DNA of 64,000 nucleotides from Streptomyces sp. 1331.2 (GCF_900199205.1 NZ_OBMJ01000001.1:6193001-6257000); one strand, 5' to 3'; shown: positions 8,558-18,390, counted from the first letter of the stretch. Notes: a model not told the origin generated them from the sequence alone. Numbers and translations: made by a program.

Positions 8558-9414
8558 GTCAGCTCTTCCAGCTTGCGTTCAAGGGCAGCGATGGTGTCCT
8601 CGGGTGACAGCGCGTGGCGTTCAACTCGGGCGATGGCCCGCTCGGCTCGTCGTACGTCGCGTCCCGTTCTGCGTGGGAGCATACCGCCGACCGCTTCGAT
8701 GAAGACGAAGCCTCCTTCTGGCTCTCCAGGGAAGCGCATCAGCACCACACCTGACGCCAGAATCCCGGGCCGTCCTGCACTGAGTGGCACCATGCGAACG
8801 CTGACGTTGGGGTACTGAGCGACCTTGATGACATGCCGGATCTGATCGGCCAGAACTTGCCGGTCCCCGGCCACCAGTAGGGCGACCTCTCCGAAGTACG
8901 CATCGAAGTTGACTGGGTGGCTGTCGGTTAGCCTGCGCTGGCGACGAATCCGAAGCTCTGTCGCTGCTTCAATCTGCTCGTCATTGGGCGCGCTGAGGCT
9001 GGCTGCGATCATTTCGGTTGCATAGCCCTCGGTCTGGAGCAGACCAGGGAACGCTGCAGGGAAGTACTCGGAGATGTGTGAGGCATCGGCTTCGAGGTCG
9101 AGATACTCCGCGAAGGCTGCGGTGATGCTGTCAGCAAAGTCCAGTCCACGCCACCAGCGCTTGGTAGGACGATCATTGAGCAGGACCTCGAAGTCCTCGC
9201 GTTCTTGCCCTTCGAGGCCGTAGTGATCCAACAGCGTCTTCAAGTCAGCCGCGCTGATCTGCTGGTGGGCGCGCTCGATTCTACTGAGACGGGCGGGGTT
9301 CCAACCCTTCAGGCCTGCTGTGGCATCGGCAAGGGTCTTGTTGTTGTCCAGCCGCCAGTTTCGCAGCTCGTCGCCGAGGCGGATCTGCCTGATCGCTGAC
9401 AGGTCCTTGCTCAA
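8554..9414 (-). CDS. XRE-family HTH regulator with DUF5753 (Scr1-type)
   Basis: 286 aa. Residues about 12-70 form a helix-turn-helix (RLGDELRNWRLDNNKTLADA, ARLSRIERAHQQISAADL). The rest is the DUF5753 domain, with EYLDLEADASHISEYFPAAF and the conserved FPGLLQTEGYA. It is paired with DUF397 downstream. An RsbW-like ATPase is divergent at 9585, the classic Streptomyces arrangement of these developmental switch genes. GC content in this gene is visibly lower than in its neighbours. Confidence 0.92.
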   Translation of the reverse strand: MSKDLSAIRQIRLGDELRNWRLDNNKTLADATAGLKGWNPARLSRIERAHQQISAADLKTLLDHYGLEGQEREDFEVLLNDRPTKRWWRGLDFADSITAAFAEYLDLEADASHISEYFPAAFPGLLQTEGYATEMIAASLSAPNDEQIEAATELRIRRQRRLTDSHPVNFDAYFGEVALLVAGDRQVLADQIRHVIKVAQYPNVSVRMVPLSAGRPGILASGVVLMRFPGEPEGGFVFIEAVGGMLPRRTGRDVRRAERAIARVERHALSPEDTIAALERKLEELT

Positions 9415-9584
9415 GTGGCGCCCCTCCCTCTGAGTGTGGGTCCAGTGTCGCCATGATGCGCAGGTGGCTCAACTCGTTTCAAGATCCACGGATTTGTTGT
9501 TCCGTTCGGGTTGCAGGTTCGAATTGAGGTGCCCCACACTCAACGTGACCGCACGAACACGCCACTGAAGGTGTGGGGTGACCC

Positions 9585-10001
9585 ATGTCCACCATGCGTA
9601 ACCCGGTCCTCCAGACCTGGGAGACCGTCCTCACCGAGCACTCGACCTCGGTCCGTACCGCCCGCCGCCTCATCCACGCCCAACTGACCTCCTGGGGCTG
9701 GAGCGGCGAACCCGTGGACGACCTCGTCCTCATCGCCTCCGAGCTCGTGACCAACGCCGTCGTGCACGCCTGTCAGGGGCACGGCGAAGTCCGCCTCTAC
9801 CTCCAGGAGTTCGACGGCGACTGCCGCCTCGAAGTCTGGGATCCGCGCGGCGACCTCTCGCTCCGCCGGCCCCGGCCGTGCCGCTTCACCGAAGGCGGCC
9901 GCGGCATCGAACTCGTCCGTCAGCTCGCCTTCGACTTCGGCGTCATCGCCCGCCGTGACGCGGGCAAGCGGGTCTGGGCGCGCGTCCTGCTCAGGAGTTG
10001 A
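9585..10001 (+). CDS. ATP-binding protein, RsbW/SpoIIAB-like serine kinase fold
   Basis: 138 aa with a GHKL ATPase fold: N-box LIASELVTNAVVHA, G1-like VWDPRGDLS and the G2 box TEGGRGIELV. In Streptomyces these small proteins are anti-sigma-factor kinases or orphan regulators, often next to HTH/DUF397 genes as here. The start ATG at 9585 follows a cacccatgtcc context. The next gene starts at a TTG overlapping its stop. Confidence 0.88.
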   Translation: MSTMRNPVLQTWETVLTEHSTSVRTARRLIHAQLTSWGWSGEPVDDLVLIASELVTNAVVHACQGHGEVRLYLQEFDGDCRLEVWDPRGDLSLRRPRPCRFTEGGRGIELVRQLAFDFGVIARRDAGKRVWARVLLRS

Positions 10002-10219
10002 GCCCGATCAAGGTCACGTCCACGGCTGCGATCACCGTCGCCAGCCTCGCCCTCGCCTGCTTCGCCTCGGACCTCGTCCCCGCGCGCGAGCCGGCCACCG
10101 CCGACGTCGTCTGGTGGACCACCCTGGCCGCCGCCCTCATGACCGGCATCACCCGCCGCAACGACGACGACCGTAACGACCCCAACGACCGTAACGACCG
10201 TTCCGACCACGACGATTGA
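9998..10219 (+). CDS. Small single-span membrane protein with charged Asn/Asp/Arg tail
   Basis: 73 aa if it starts at the TTG (9998-10000) that overlaps the stop of the ATPase gene. It has one or two hydrophobic stretches (TAAITVASLALACFA, VVWWTTLAAALMTGI) and a low-complexity tail of R/N/D repeats encoded by short aacgaccgt-like repeats. Proteins of this type often follow HATPase genes in streptomycetes. The lack of a well-spaced ribosome site makes the start uncertain. Confidence 0.5.
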   Translation: MSPIKVTSTAAITVASLALACFASDLVPAREPATADVVWWTTLAAALMTGITRRNDDDRNDPNDRNDRSDHDD

Positions 10220-10232
10220 CCGAGGAAGACCC

Positions 10233-10967
10233 ATGGTCAACATCCACCCCGCCGCGATCGCCTTCCGCGACCCCGCCGCCTTCCTGGACCGGTGCGAGAT
10301 CGGCGGCGTCCGACAGCGCCTCCACCTCGAACCCGGCTACGAGAGCGGTGCCGTGCTGCCCGCCGGCGACTGGTCCCCGCTGCCCGAGGACCACCCCGAG
10401 CGGTACGCGCCGAGCATCTTCACCCAGGACAGCGGCCTGGTCGAGTTCTTCCGCCTCCCCGACACCGTCACCGACCGCCACTCACTCGCCGCCCTGGTCG
10501 GCGAGCTCGGCGACCCCCACCCCGTCCCCCTCGGCGAGACCGACGACCCGCCCGGTGAGCCCGTCACCCACCGCCTTCCCGAGTCCGGCCTGCGCCCCGG
10601 CGTGCACATCGACCACCACGAGAACCTGCCGTACGCCGAGCGCCGGACCTCCCGCCGCCGGCTCTGCGTCAACCTCGGCCCCGGCACCCGGTACCTGCTC
10701 CTCTCGACCAGCAACATCCTGTCGATCTGCCGTACCGTGCGCGACCGTTACGAGACCCACCACCCGCACACCGAAGACCTGCGGATGTGCCTGTCCCAGC
10801 ACAAGCCGGTCGGCCTGCTGCGGATCCGCATCGAGCCGCGCGAGGGCTGGTTCGCGCCGACCGCCATGCTCCCCTACGACGAGTCCACGGAGGACGAGGA
10901 GTTGCCCTCCCGTACGGCCTCCTGGCTCGGCCACTGGGAGCGCGGTGTCTTCGGTCCGTTGATCTGA
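10233..10967 (+). CDS. Hypothetical protein (244 aa)
   Basis: Not recognised. The ATG at 10233 is preceded by gaggaag. It is a soluble protein with a His-rich central stretch (GVHIDHHENLPYAERR) followed by strand-like LCVNLGPGTRYLLL, which suggests a cupin/jelly-roll-type fold, but the metal-site pattern is not convincing. It probably belongs to the operon with the RsbW-like ATPase and the small membrane protein, 13 bases downstream of the latter. Confidence 0.7.
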   Translation: MVNIHPAAIAFRDPAAFLDRCEIGGVRQRLHLEPGYESGAVLPAGDWSPLPEDHPERYAPSIFTQDSGLVEFFRLPDTVTDRHSLAALVGELGDPHPVPLGETDDPPGEPVTHRLPESGLRPGVHIDHHENLPYAERRTSRRRLCVNLGPGTRYLLLSTSNILSICRTVRDRYETHHPHTEDLRMCLSQHKPVGLLRIRIEPREGWFAPTAMLPYDESTEDEELPSRTASWLGHWERGVFGPLI

Positions 10968-11120
10968 CGATCGGTCACTCTCTGCACACACCCCGTCGGT
11001 GGGGCGGGCGCGGGCCGCAGCGTTGCGCACCTTGGAGTGCGGCTGAGCTGCAGGGCGCGTACGGGCGGCCGCGCGCCCCTGTTCACGCCCAGAGGCAGAG
11101 ACGGGTGTCGACGCCCGGCA

Positions 11121-11531
11121 TCACCGGACGAGTCCGATGGCCTCGATCTCGATCATCCACGCAGGGTCGGCGAGTGAGGAGACCTCCACGAACGACTCCG
11201 CGGGGTGGGGCTTGTCCGGGAAGTGCTCCGCGCGCAGCTTGGCGAAGACGTCCTGCTGGGTGATGTCGGTGACGAACACCGTCGCCTTGACCACCTCGGC
11301 CAGGCTGGAACCTGCGTTCGTCAGGACCGTCGACAGATTGGCGAGCGCCTGACGGGCTTGCGCCTCGAAATCCCCGGCGCCGACCGTGGCGCCCTGGGCA
11401 TCGATCGGCGCCTGCCCCGAGGTGAAGACCAGGTTCCCGACCCGGACGCCGAGCGATATGCCGGCCGACTCGTACCAGTCGGGCTCCGCGGAGACGCGCA
11501 CGCGCTCGGCGGCAGGCTGTGTATCGGACAT
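11121..11531 (-). CDS. RidA family (YjgF/YER057c/UK114) protein
   Basis: 136 aa with the RidA signature: an N-terminal aromatic/Ser region (WYESAGISLGVRVGNLVFTSGQAPID), the central QARQALANLSTVLTNAGSSLAEVVK and a C-terminal PAWMIEIEAIGLVR. The usual catalytic Arg context near the end is modified (DPAWMIEIEA), so it may be a non-canonical subgroup rather than a true enamine/imine deaminase. Monocistronic and divergent from the cystathionine beta-synthase gene. Confidence 0.88.
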   Translation of the reverse strand: MSDTQPAAERVRVSAEPDWYESAGISLGVRVGNLVFTSGQAPIDAQGATVGAGDFEAQARQALANLSTVLTNAGSSLAEVVKATVFVTDITQQDVFAKLRAEHFPDKPHPAESFVEVSSLADPAWMIEIEAIGLVR

Positions 11532-11721
11532 GACGCTGACACTCCCTCAAGACTGCTCACACGGGGTCGGGGCACTGTGATCACCCCGACGTGATCCGAC
11601 AGCCACGAGGTCCTGTGATTCATTCCCGCGACCTGCCGCCACCGACAATGTGGCGAAGCCTCAATAACGGGCCGCCGGCCTGGGCAGTCTGGGGCGGACG
11701 ACTAGCGAAAGGGGCCGCCAG

Positions 11722-13116
11722 ATGGCCGCAGTTCACGAATCCGTTCTCGACGGGATCGGCGGGACGCCGCTGTTCCGCCTCGCCCGGCTGGGCGCGGACA
11801 GCGCCGCGCCGATCTATGCCAAGGCCGAATTCCTCAACATCGGCGGCAGCGTCAAGGACCGCGCCGCGCTCTCCATGATCCTGGCCGCCGAGCGGGACGG
11901 TCTGCTGAAGCCCGGCGGGACGATCATCGAGGCGACCTCCGGGAACACCGGCATCGGCCTGACCATCGTCGGGCGGCAGCGCGGGTACCGGGTGATCGTC
12001 GGGGTGTCCGACAAGTCGTCGGCGGAGAAGTCCGACATCCTGCGGGCGTACGGCGCGGAGGTGGTGCACGCGACGACCTCCGTGCCGCAGGAGGACCCGC
12101 AGCACCTGTTCAACCTGGTCCGGCGGCTGGAGGAGGAGATCCCCGGCGCCTGGCTGGCCAACCAGTACGACAACCTGGCCAACCCCGATGCCCATGTGCG
12201 AACCACCGGCCCCGAGATCTGGGAGCAGACCGAGGGGAGGATCACCCACTTCGTCGCGGGGGTCGGAACCGGCGGCACCGTCACCGGCACCGGCTCGTAC
12301 CTGAAGGAGGCCTCGGGCGGTGCGGTGAGGGTCGTCGGCGCGGACCCGGAGTCCTCGATGTACGGGGGCGGCGACGGGAGCCCCTGGTACGTCGAGAGCA
12401 TCGGGCACTTCCTGCACCCCGAGACCGTCGAGGACCGCTGGCCGCAGGCCTACCGGCCGGAGGTGGTCGACGCCTTCGAGCGGATTCCGGACCGTGAATC
12501 GCTGCTGACCGCGCGCCGGCTGGCGCGGGAGGAGGGCATCCTGGCCGGTCCGTCCTCCGGGACGGCGGTGGCGGCGGCGCTGCGGGTGGCGCGGGAGCTC
12601 GGGCCGGAGGACCTGGTCGTGGTGCTGCTGCCGGACTCGGGGCGTTCGTACCTGTCGAAGGTGCACAGCGACGCCTGGATGCGGCAGTGGGGGTTCCTGG
12701 AAGAGGAGGGAGAGAGCCTGCGGGGCCTGCTCGACGGGGGCCGGTTGGTGGCCGTGGACGCCGGGGCGACCGTCGGCGAGGCGCTGGAGGCGCTGCGCGA
12801 CGCGCCGGGCGGGCTGGCGCCGGTCGTGCTCGCGCGGGCCTCGCGGCCGTTCGGGGTGGCCGCGGCGGAGGTGGTCGGCTCGGTGGAGCGGGCGGAGCTG
12901 GCGGCGGCGCTCACGGACGGCTCCGCAAAGCCGGGCGACCCGCTGGGGGACCCGGTGGGCGGTGCGCTGCTCGGGCCGGCGCTGCCGACGGTGGGTGTCG
13001 GGCAGTCGCCGGCCGAGGCGCGGGCGGCGCTGGGGGAGGCACGGCCCGGGGTGGCGGTGCTGGTGGACGGACGGGTCGCGGCGGTGCTGCCGAGGGCGGC
13101 TCTGGCCGTCGGATAG
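11722..13116 (+). CDS. cbs: Cystathionine beta-synthase / cysteine synthase with C-terminal CBS pair
   Basis: 464 aa. The PLP fold-II domain spans about 1-310, with the Schiff-base Lys in GGSVKDR (residue 41), the SGNTGIGL phosphate motif and the GTGGTVTG loop. A CBS-domain pair (about 335-460) follows: LVAVDAGATVGEALEALR and a repeat of similar pattern ending LPRAAL. It condenses serine or O-acetylserine with homocysteine or sulfide in the cytoplasm. A gaaagggg ribosome site precedes the ATG. It is too far from the NRPS operon to call a dedicated cysteine supplier. Confidence 0.9.
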   Translation: MAAVHESVLDGIGGTPLFRLARLGADSAAPIYAKAEFLNIGGSVKDRAALSMILAAERDGLLKPGGTIIEATSGNTGIGLTIVGRQRGYRVIVGVSDKSSAEKSDILRAYGAEVVHATTSVPQEDPQHLFNLVRRLEEEIPGAWLANQYDNLANPDAHVRTTGPEIWEQTEGRITHFVAGVGTGGTVTGTGSYLKEASGGAVRVVGADPESSMYGGGDGSPWYVESIGHFLHPETVEDRWPQAYRPEVVDAFERIPDRESLLTARRLAREEGILAGPSSGTAVAAALRVARELGPEDLVVVLLPDSGRSYLSKVHSDAWMRQWGFLEEEGESLRGLLDGGRLVAVDAGATVGEALEALRDAPGGLAPVVLARASRPFGVAAAEVVGSVERAELAAALTDGSAKPGDPLGDPVGGALLGPALPTVGVGQSPAEARAALGEARPGVAVLVDGRVAAVLPRAALAVG

Positions 13117-13148
13117 AGACGCGTCCTGCGGCGTCGCGGGTCAGGCGG

Positions 13149-13574
13149 TCAGGCGGTCAGGAAGTCGACCTTGACGTCGAGTCCCAGCAGGTCGTCGTCG
13201 TCCACCGTGTAGCCCCGGACGTTGATGCTGAACTTCGCCCGCGGTGTCTCCCTCGACAGGTCCAGGGTGAGGGTCAGCGTCGTGGGGCCCTTCGGGATCG
13301 GGCTCTTGCCGTCGCTGGTGCTGCAGGCCAGTTGGAGGCTGCCCTCGCCGCGCAGTTCGGCGAGGAGGTCGAACTTCTTGGCCATCAGCTTGATCAGGCC
13401 CAGCTTGATGACGACGTCGAGGTAGGCACCGTCCTGAATCTCTTCCTGGGCGGTGGCGTTGATGGTGAAGACGTTGGTCTTACCCGGGAGGGGTGGGTCC
13501 GGGGTGACGGTGATGCTGGTGATCTGTAGCGGGTCCGTCGGCAGCCCGACGTCGGAGTAGTCCCAGCCGGCCAT
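13149..13574 (-). CDS. ML-domain (MD-2/NPC2-like) lipid-recognition protein
   Basis: 141 aa without a signal peptide. The order of segments matches fungal phosphatidylglycerol/phosphatidylinositol transfer proteins of the ML fold: ITSITVTPDPPLPGKT, EIQDGAYLDVVIKLGLIKL, a LACSTSDGKSPIPKGPTTL linker and INVRGYTVDDDDLLGLDVKV. In eukaryotes these bind a single lipid in a beta-sandwich. Bacterial members are uncommon, and this one lacks most of the disulfide cysteines (only one Cys is visible), so binding is a prediction. Monocistronic, convergent with cbs. Confidence 0.72.
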   Translation of the reverse strand: MAGWDYSDVGLPTDPLQITSITVTPDPPLPGKTNVFTINATAQEEIQDGAYLDVVIKLGLIKLMAKKFDLLAELRGEGSLQLACSTSDGKSPIPKGPTTLTLTLDLSRETPRAKFSINVRGYTVDDDDLLGLDVKVDFLTA

Positions 13575-13706
13575 CGAAAGCCTCCATGGGTGAGGGGAGT
13601 TGATCTCTGCAACAGCGGCTCAGTCTGGCGTGCCAAGCCTCTGGGGTTCCGGTGGCGCGCCCCTCAAACCACTCGGACGGGTGATCAACCCCCCGAGCCC
13701 CTGCCC

Positions 13707-14543
13707 TCAGTGCCCCGCCGCCGAGGCCAGGACGGCGGAGATGACCCGTTCCAGGACGCGGTCGAAGGTCCGGTCCGGGTCGGCGGGCGGCCCCGAGGTG
13801 GCGAATGCCTGGGCCAGGTGCGGGTATTCGCCGCTCGTCGCCGCCTGGGTGAGGTAACCGACCAGCTCCGCCTGCCACTTGGCGCCCGCGGCCGCCGTCT
13901 GCTCGTACTGCGCGTACTGGGTGAGGAAGCCGTTGAACAGGGACATCGCCTCCATCCGGGCAGCGCCGTCGAGGCCGGTGGGGGCGGTGACGGCGAGGAA
14001 GTGGTCGGTGTAGCGCAGGGCGTTGGGGCCGATGCCGGGGCGGGCCAGGACCACGGCGGGCACCCAGGGGTGGCGGCGGAGGATGGCCAGCTGCTCGTGG
14101 GCGAGGCGGGTGAGGTCGGCCCGGACGTCGCCGCTCGGCTCGGCCGGAAGCCGGTACTCGCCGATGACGGCGTCGAGCATCAGGTCGAGCAGGTGCTCCT
14201 TCTTCGGCACGTAGTTGTACAGCGACATGGTGCCCGCGCCGAGCGCGGCCGCGACCCGGCGCATGGAGGCGGCGTCCAGGCCCTCGGCGTCGGCGATCGC
14301 GATCGCCGCGGCGGCGATCGATTCGCGGCTGTGGGCCGGGCGCGGTCCGCGGCCGGTGCGCTCGGGGCGCAGCCAGATCAGTTCGGGCGCCTCGGGGGGC
14401 GTGGGCCTGGCGGAGGGGCTGGACGGGCGGGGCTCGTTGGACGGGCCGGACGGGCCGGACGGGCCGGGCTTGCCGGACGGGCTGGCGTCGCCGGACGGGC
14501 TGGGCTTGCTGGACGGCACTGGAAGATCACCTCGGTTCCCCAT
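13707..14543 (-). CDS. TetR-family regulator (TetR_C type) of the adjacent ABC exporter
   Basis: 278 aa. The first about 60 residues are a low-complexity Pro/Ser/Gly linker (SPSGKPGPSGPSGPS-like repeats), then a helix-turn-helix (IAIADAEGLDAASMRRVAAA, GAGTMSLYNYVPKKEHLLDL). The C-terminal domain is of the TetR_C class, common in regulators of drug exporters. It is divergent from a DrrAB-type ABC pair, with two copies of a tacgtacg-based operator between them. The simplest reading is ligand-relieved repression of the exporter and of itself. Confidence 0.9.
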   Translation of the reverse strand: MGNRGDLPVPSSKPSPSGDASPSGKPGPSGPSGPSNEPRPSSPSARPTPPEAPELIWLRPERTGRGPRPAHSRESIAAAAIAIADAEGLDAASMRRVAAALGAGTMSLYNYVPKKEHLLDLMLDAVIGEYRLPAEPSGDVRADLTRLAHEQLAILRRHPWVPAVVLARPGIGPNALRYTDHFLAVTAPTGLDGAARMEAMSLFNGFLTQYAQYEQTAAAGAKWQAELVGYLTQAATSGEYPHLAQAFATSGPPADPDRTFDRVLERVISAVLASAAGH

Positions 14544-14549
14544 CTTAGA

Positions 14550-14607
14550 TACGTACGGCGTACGTAGTAGGATGCGCTTGCGCGCGCTTCTACGTACGCT
14601 GTACCTA
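14550..14607. promoter_or_regulatory. Two palindromic operators between TetR and ABC exporter genes
   Basis: Site 1 (14550-14566) is tacgtacg-g-cgtacgta, a perfect palindrome. Site 2 (14591-14607) is tacgtacg-c-tgtaccta, matching in 6 of 8 arm positions, 41 bp away on centre spacing. Site 2 abuts the ribosome site of the ABC ATPase gene. Confidence 0.75.
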
Positions 14608-14623
14608 GAGAGAGGGATCAGCC

Positions 14624-15594
<971 letters not shown>

Positions 15595-15595
<1 letters not shown>

Positions 15596-16428
15596 TGGCC
15601 AACACCGTCAAAACCGCCGCGTACGGCGCCGGGCGCCCCTCGGTCGGGGGCCGGCTGGCCTCCGACACCTGGACGTCGATGCTCCGCGTTCTGCTCAACT
15701 ACCGCCACTCGCCGGGCCTGTTGGCCGCCTCGCTGGGCGTCCCGGTGGTCATGGTGGTGGTCTTCGGGTACGTCTTCGGCAGTGCCATGCAGGTGCCGGG
15801 CGGCGGTGACTACCGGGAGTTCCTGATGCCCGGGCTGTTCGCCATGGTCGCCACCAACGGCGTCATGCCCACCATGGTCGGCGCCGCCCGGGACGTCGGG
15901 CGCGGGGTCACCGACCGGCTGCGCTCCATGCCGGTCTCGCGTACCGGGCTGCTGCTCGGGCAGACCCTCGCCGACCTGCTGGTCAGCGTGGTCGTCCTGG
16001 CCCTGCTCGCCCTGGTCGGACTCGCCGCCGGCTGGCGCGCCCGGCACGGAGTCGCCGACGCGCTGGGGGCGTTCGCGCTGCTGCTGCTGTTCCGGTTCGT
16101 GATGACCTGGCTCGGCACGCTGCTCGGCCTGGCCGTCGGCAAGGAGGAGGCAGCCGGCCAACTCTCCGTTGTGGTCTTCCCGTTGGCGATGGTCACCAAC
16201 GCGTACGTGCCCACCGGCGGCATGCCCGGCTGGCTGCGGACGGTCGCCGACTGGAACCCGATCAGCTCCGTCGTCGAGGCCGCCCGCGGGCTCTTCGGCA
16301 ACCCGTCCGCACCCGGCGCCGCCTGGCCGATGCAGCACGCCGTCCTGGCCACGCTGCTCTGGAGCGGACTTCTGCTCGCGGTCTGCGGGCCGCTGGCCGT
16401 ACGGAAGTTCGCCACGCACGGGCGGTGA
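15595..16428 (+). CDS. ABC exporter permease, DrrB-like
   Basis: 277 aa starting at the ATG that overlaps the ATPase stop. About six hydrophobic segments follow an N-terminal cytoplasmic stretch, including GLLAASLGVPVVMVVVFGYVFG, TLADLLVSVVVLALLALVGLAA and a C-terminal WSGLLLAVCGPLAV. The DRLRSMPVSRTGLLLGQ loop is the conserved coupling motif of ABC2-type DrrB permeases. It forms an exporter with the preceding ATPase. Confidence 0.9.
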
Positions 16429-16432
16429 CCCG

Positions 16433-16477
16433 CTGGTCCGGCTGGTCCGGCTGGTCCGGCTCGTCCGGCTCGTTCGC
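16433..16477. repeat. 9-bp tandem repeat after the ABC operon
   Basis: Units ctggtccgg x3, ctcgtccgg x1 and a degenerate ctcgttcgc follow the permease stop directly. It is a short slipped-strand type repeat in non-coding DNA with no evident function. Confidence 0.7.
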
Positions 16478-16535
16478 CCCGTCCGGACGTGAAATGTGCT
16501 GGACACCGGGCCCGGTGCGGCCGAAGGTGGGCCCC

Positions 16536-17522
16536 ATGGAGTACACCCACCTCGGCCGTACCGGCCTGACCGTCTCCCGCCTCTGCCTCGGCACCATGAA
16601 CTTCGGCCCGCACACCGAAGAGGCCGACGCCCACCACCTCATGGACACCGCCCACGAGCGCGGCATCAACTTCTTCGACACCGCCAACTCCTACGGCCGC
16701 GACAGCGAGGGCAGGCTCCAGGGCCGCACCGAGGAGATCATCGGCCGCTGGTTCGCCCAGGGCGGCGGCCGCCGCGAGCGGACCGTCCTCGCCACCAAGG
16801 CCTACGCGAACATGAGCGACTGGCCCAACGACGGCAAGCTCTCCGCGCTCGCCATCCGCCGGGCCGTCGAGGCCAGCCTGCGCCGCCTGCAGACCGACCA
16901 CATCGACCTGTACCAGATGCACCACATCGACCGGGCCACGCCCTGGGAGGAGATCTGGCAGGCGATGGAGGTCCTGGTCGCCCAGGGGAAGATCATCTAT
17001 GTCGGCTCCAGCAACTTCGCCGGCTGGCACATCGCCCAGGCCCAGGAAGCCGCCCGCTCCCGCCACTTCTTCGGCCTGGTCAGCGAGCAGTCCCTCTACA
17101 ACCTGCTCGACCGCGCGATCGAGCTGGAGGTCATCCCCGCCCTCCAGCACTACGGCCTCGGGCTCATCCCGTGGTCCCCGCTGCGCAGCGGCCTGCTCGG
17201 CGGCGTCCTGCGCAAGGAGCGCGAGGGCACCCGGGCGCGCAGCGCCATGGGCTACGCGAGTGAACTCCTCGCCAAGCACCGCGACCGGCTCCAGGCCTAC
17301 GAGGACTTCGCCGACGAACTCGGCGTCGACCCGGCCGACCTCGCCCTCGCCTGGCTGCTCTCCCGCCCCGCCGTCACCGCCCCGATCATCGGCCCCCGCA
17401 CCCCGGCCCACCTGGACGCCGCCCTGGTGGCGCTCGACCTGAAGCTCGACCAGAAGACCCTCGACCGCCTCGACGAACTCTTCCCCGGGCACCGGCCCGC
17501 CCCGGAGGACTACGCCTGGTAG
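16536..17522 (+). CDS. Aldo/keto reductase
   Basis: 328 aa from the ATG at 16536 (MEYTHLGRTGLTVSRLCLGTMNFG). Conserved AKR features are visible: FFDTANSYGR with the catalytic Asp-Tyr pair, Lys in LATKAYANM, His in QMHHID, and the NADPH-binding SNFAGWHIAQA and IIGPRTPAHLDAAL. It is a cytosolic NADPH-dependent carbonyl reductase of the YajO/AKR11-13 type with unknown physiological substrate. A hairpin terminator follows. Confidence 0.93.
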   Translation: MEYTHLGRTGLTVSRLCLGTMNFGPHTEEADAHHLMDTAHERGINFFDTANSYGRDSEGRLQGRTEEIIGRWFAQGGGRRERTVLATKAYANMSDWPNDGKLSALAIRRAVEASLRRLQTDHIDLYQMHHIDRATPWEEIWQAMEVLVAQGKIIYVGSSNFAGWHIAQAQEAARSRHFFGLVSEQSLYNLLDRAIELEVIPALQHYGLGLIPWSPLRSGLLGGVLRKEREGTRARSAMGYASELLAKHRDRLQAYEDFADELGVDPADLALAWLLSRPAVTAPIIGPRTPAHLDAALVALDLKLDQKTLDRLDELFPGHRPAPEDYAW

Positions 17523-17545
17523 AACGTGCGGTTCGGCGTCCGGCT

Positions 17546-17578
17546 CCGGCACCGCCTTCGGGGAGAAGGCGGTGCCGG
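17546..17578. terminator. Hairpin terminator after aldo/keto reductase
   Basis: A 13-bp perfect stem (17546-17558 with 17566-17578) with a 7-nt loop lies 23 bases after the stop and just before the TetR start at 17602. Confidence 0.75.
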
Positions 17579-17601
17579 CCGGTTGTGGTAGCAAGACAGA
17601 C

Positions 17602-18228
17602 ATGAGGGAGATCAGGGAAAGCGCCGGAGAGCGGGGTGGCTACCACCACGGGGCGTTGCCGGAGGCGTTGGTGACGGCGGCGTTCGAGGTGTTGGACGAG
17701 CAGGGGCTGGAGAAGGTGAGCGTCCGGGAGGTGGCGCGGCGGGCGGGGGTGTCGGCGGGGGCGCCGTTCCGGCACTTCGCCGACCGGCAGGCGCTGTTGA
17801 CCGCGCTGGCGGACCGGGTGCTGGCGGACTTCACCCGCTGGCAGGAGGCGCAGGTCGCGGCGGCCGGCCCGGACGGCAGGTCGGTGATGCGGGCGATCGG
17901 GATGGGGTTCGTCCGGTACGCGGTGCGCCATCCGCAGCGGTTCGAGCTGGTGCGCTCGCGGGTGTTCACGGCCACCCGGGAGCCCGAGCTGCGCGAGCAA
18001 CTGGACGGGATCGACCGGGCGTTCACCGACCTGATCGTCGCGGACCAGGAGGCGGGCCGGCTGCGCCCCGGTGACCCGGCGCTGGTCGCGCTGGCGGGGC
18101 AGGCGCTGGTGTACGGGCTGGCGCAGATGATCGTGGACGGCTACCTGCCGGCCGAGAAGGCGGAGGAGGTGGCCGGTCGGGTGCTCGACAGCTTCGGCCA
18201 GGGCATCGCCAACCGGCCTGCGCCGTAG
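17602..18228 (+). CDS. TetR-family regulator (WHG-type C-terminus)
   Basis: 208 aa from the ATG at 17602. The N-terminus GGYHHGALPEALVTAAFEVL is the typical YHHGxLxxAL start of one TetR subgroup, followed by the HTH REVARRAGVSAGAPFRHFAD. The C-terminal domain (MGFVRYAVRHPQRFELVRS) is the WHG/TetR_C_13-like type. The next gene (DUF4188) is 160 bp downstream behind a perfect palindrome at 18348-18372, the likely operator. Confidence 0.88.
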   Translation: MREIRESAGERGGYHHGALPEALVTAAFEVLDEQGLEKVSVREVARRAGVSAGAPFRHFADRQALLTALADRVLADFTRWQEAQVAAAGPDGRSVMRAIGMGFVRYAVRHPQRFELVRSRVFTATREPELREQLDGIDRAFTDLIVADQEAGRLRPGDPALVALAGQALVYGLAQMIVDGYLPAEKAEEVAGRVLDSFGQGIANRPAP

Positions 18229-18347
18229 ACGCCGGCTGGCGTGTGGCCGCCGACCCGGCGATGGCCGTCAACTTGTCCATGGCGGTCAACCCGCTTGTCC
18301 CGTAGCCGAATTGTGCCTGTGGCGTGCCTTGACCGGGGTATCGCGCG

Positions 18348-18372
18348 CTGATGTAATCACCGATTACATCAG
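18348..18372. promoter_or_regulatory. Perfect 25-bp palindrome, probable TetR operator
   Basis: ctgatgtaatc-acc-gattacatcag has 11-bp arms without mismatch and a 3-bp centre. It lies 18 bp before the ATG of the DUF4188 gene and overlaps the expected promoter/ribosome-site region, so binding would block expression. It is notably AT-rich for this genome. Confidence 0.8.
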
Positions 18373-18390
18373 CCGTACGGGGAGGCGCAG

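Noticed and set aside
11722..13116. Cystathionine beta-synthase as a dedicated cysteine supplier for the NRPS
   Set aside because: Fifteen kilobases and many unrelated genes separate it from the operon; it is a common housekeeping gene.
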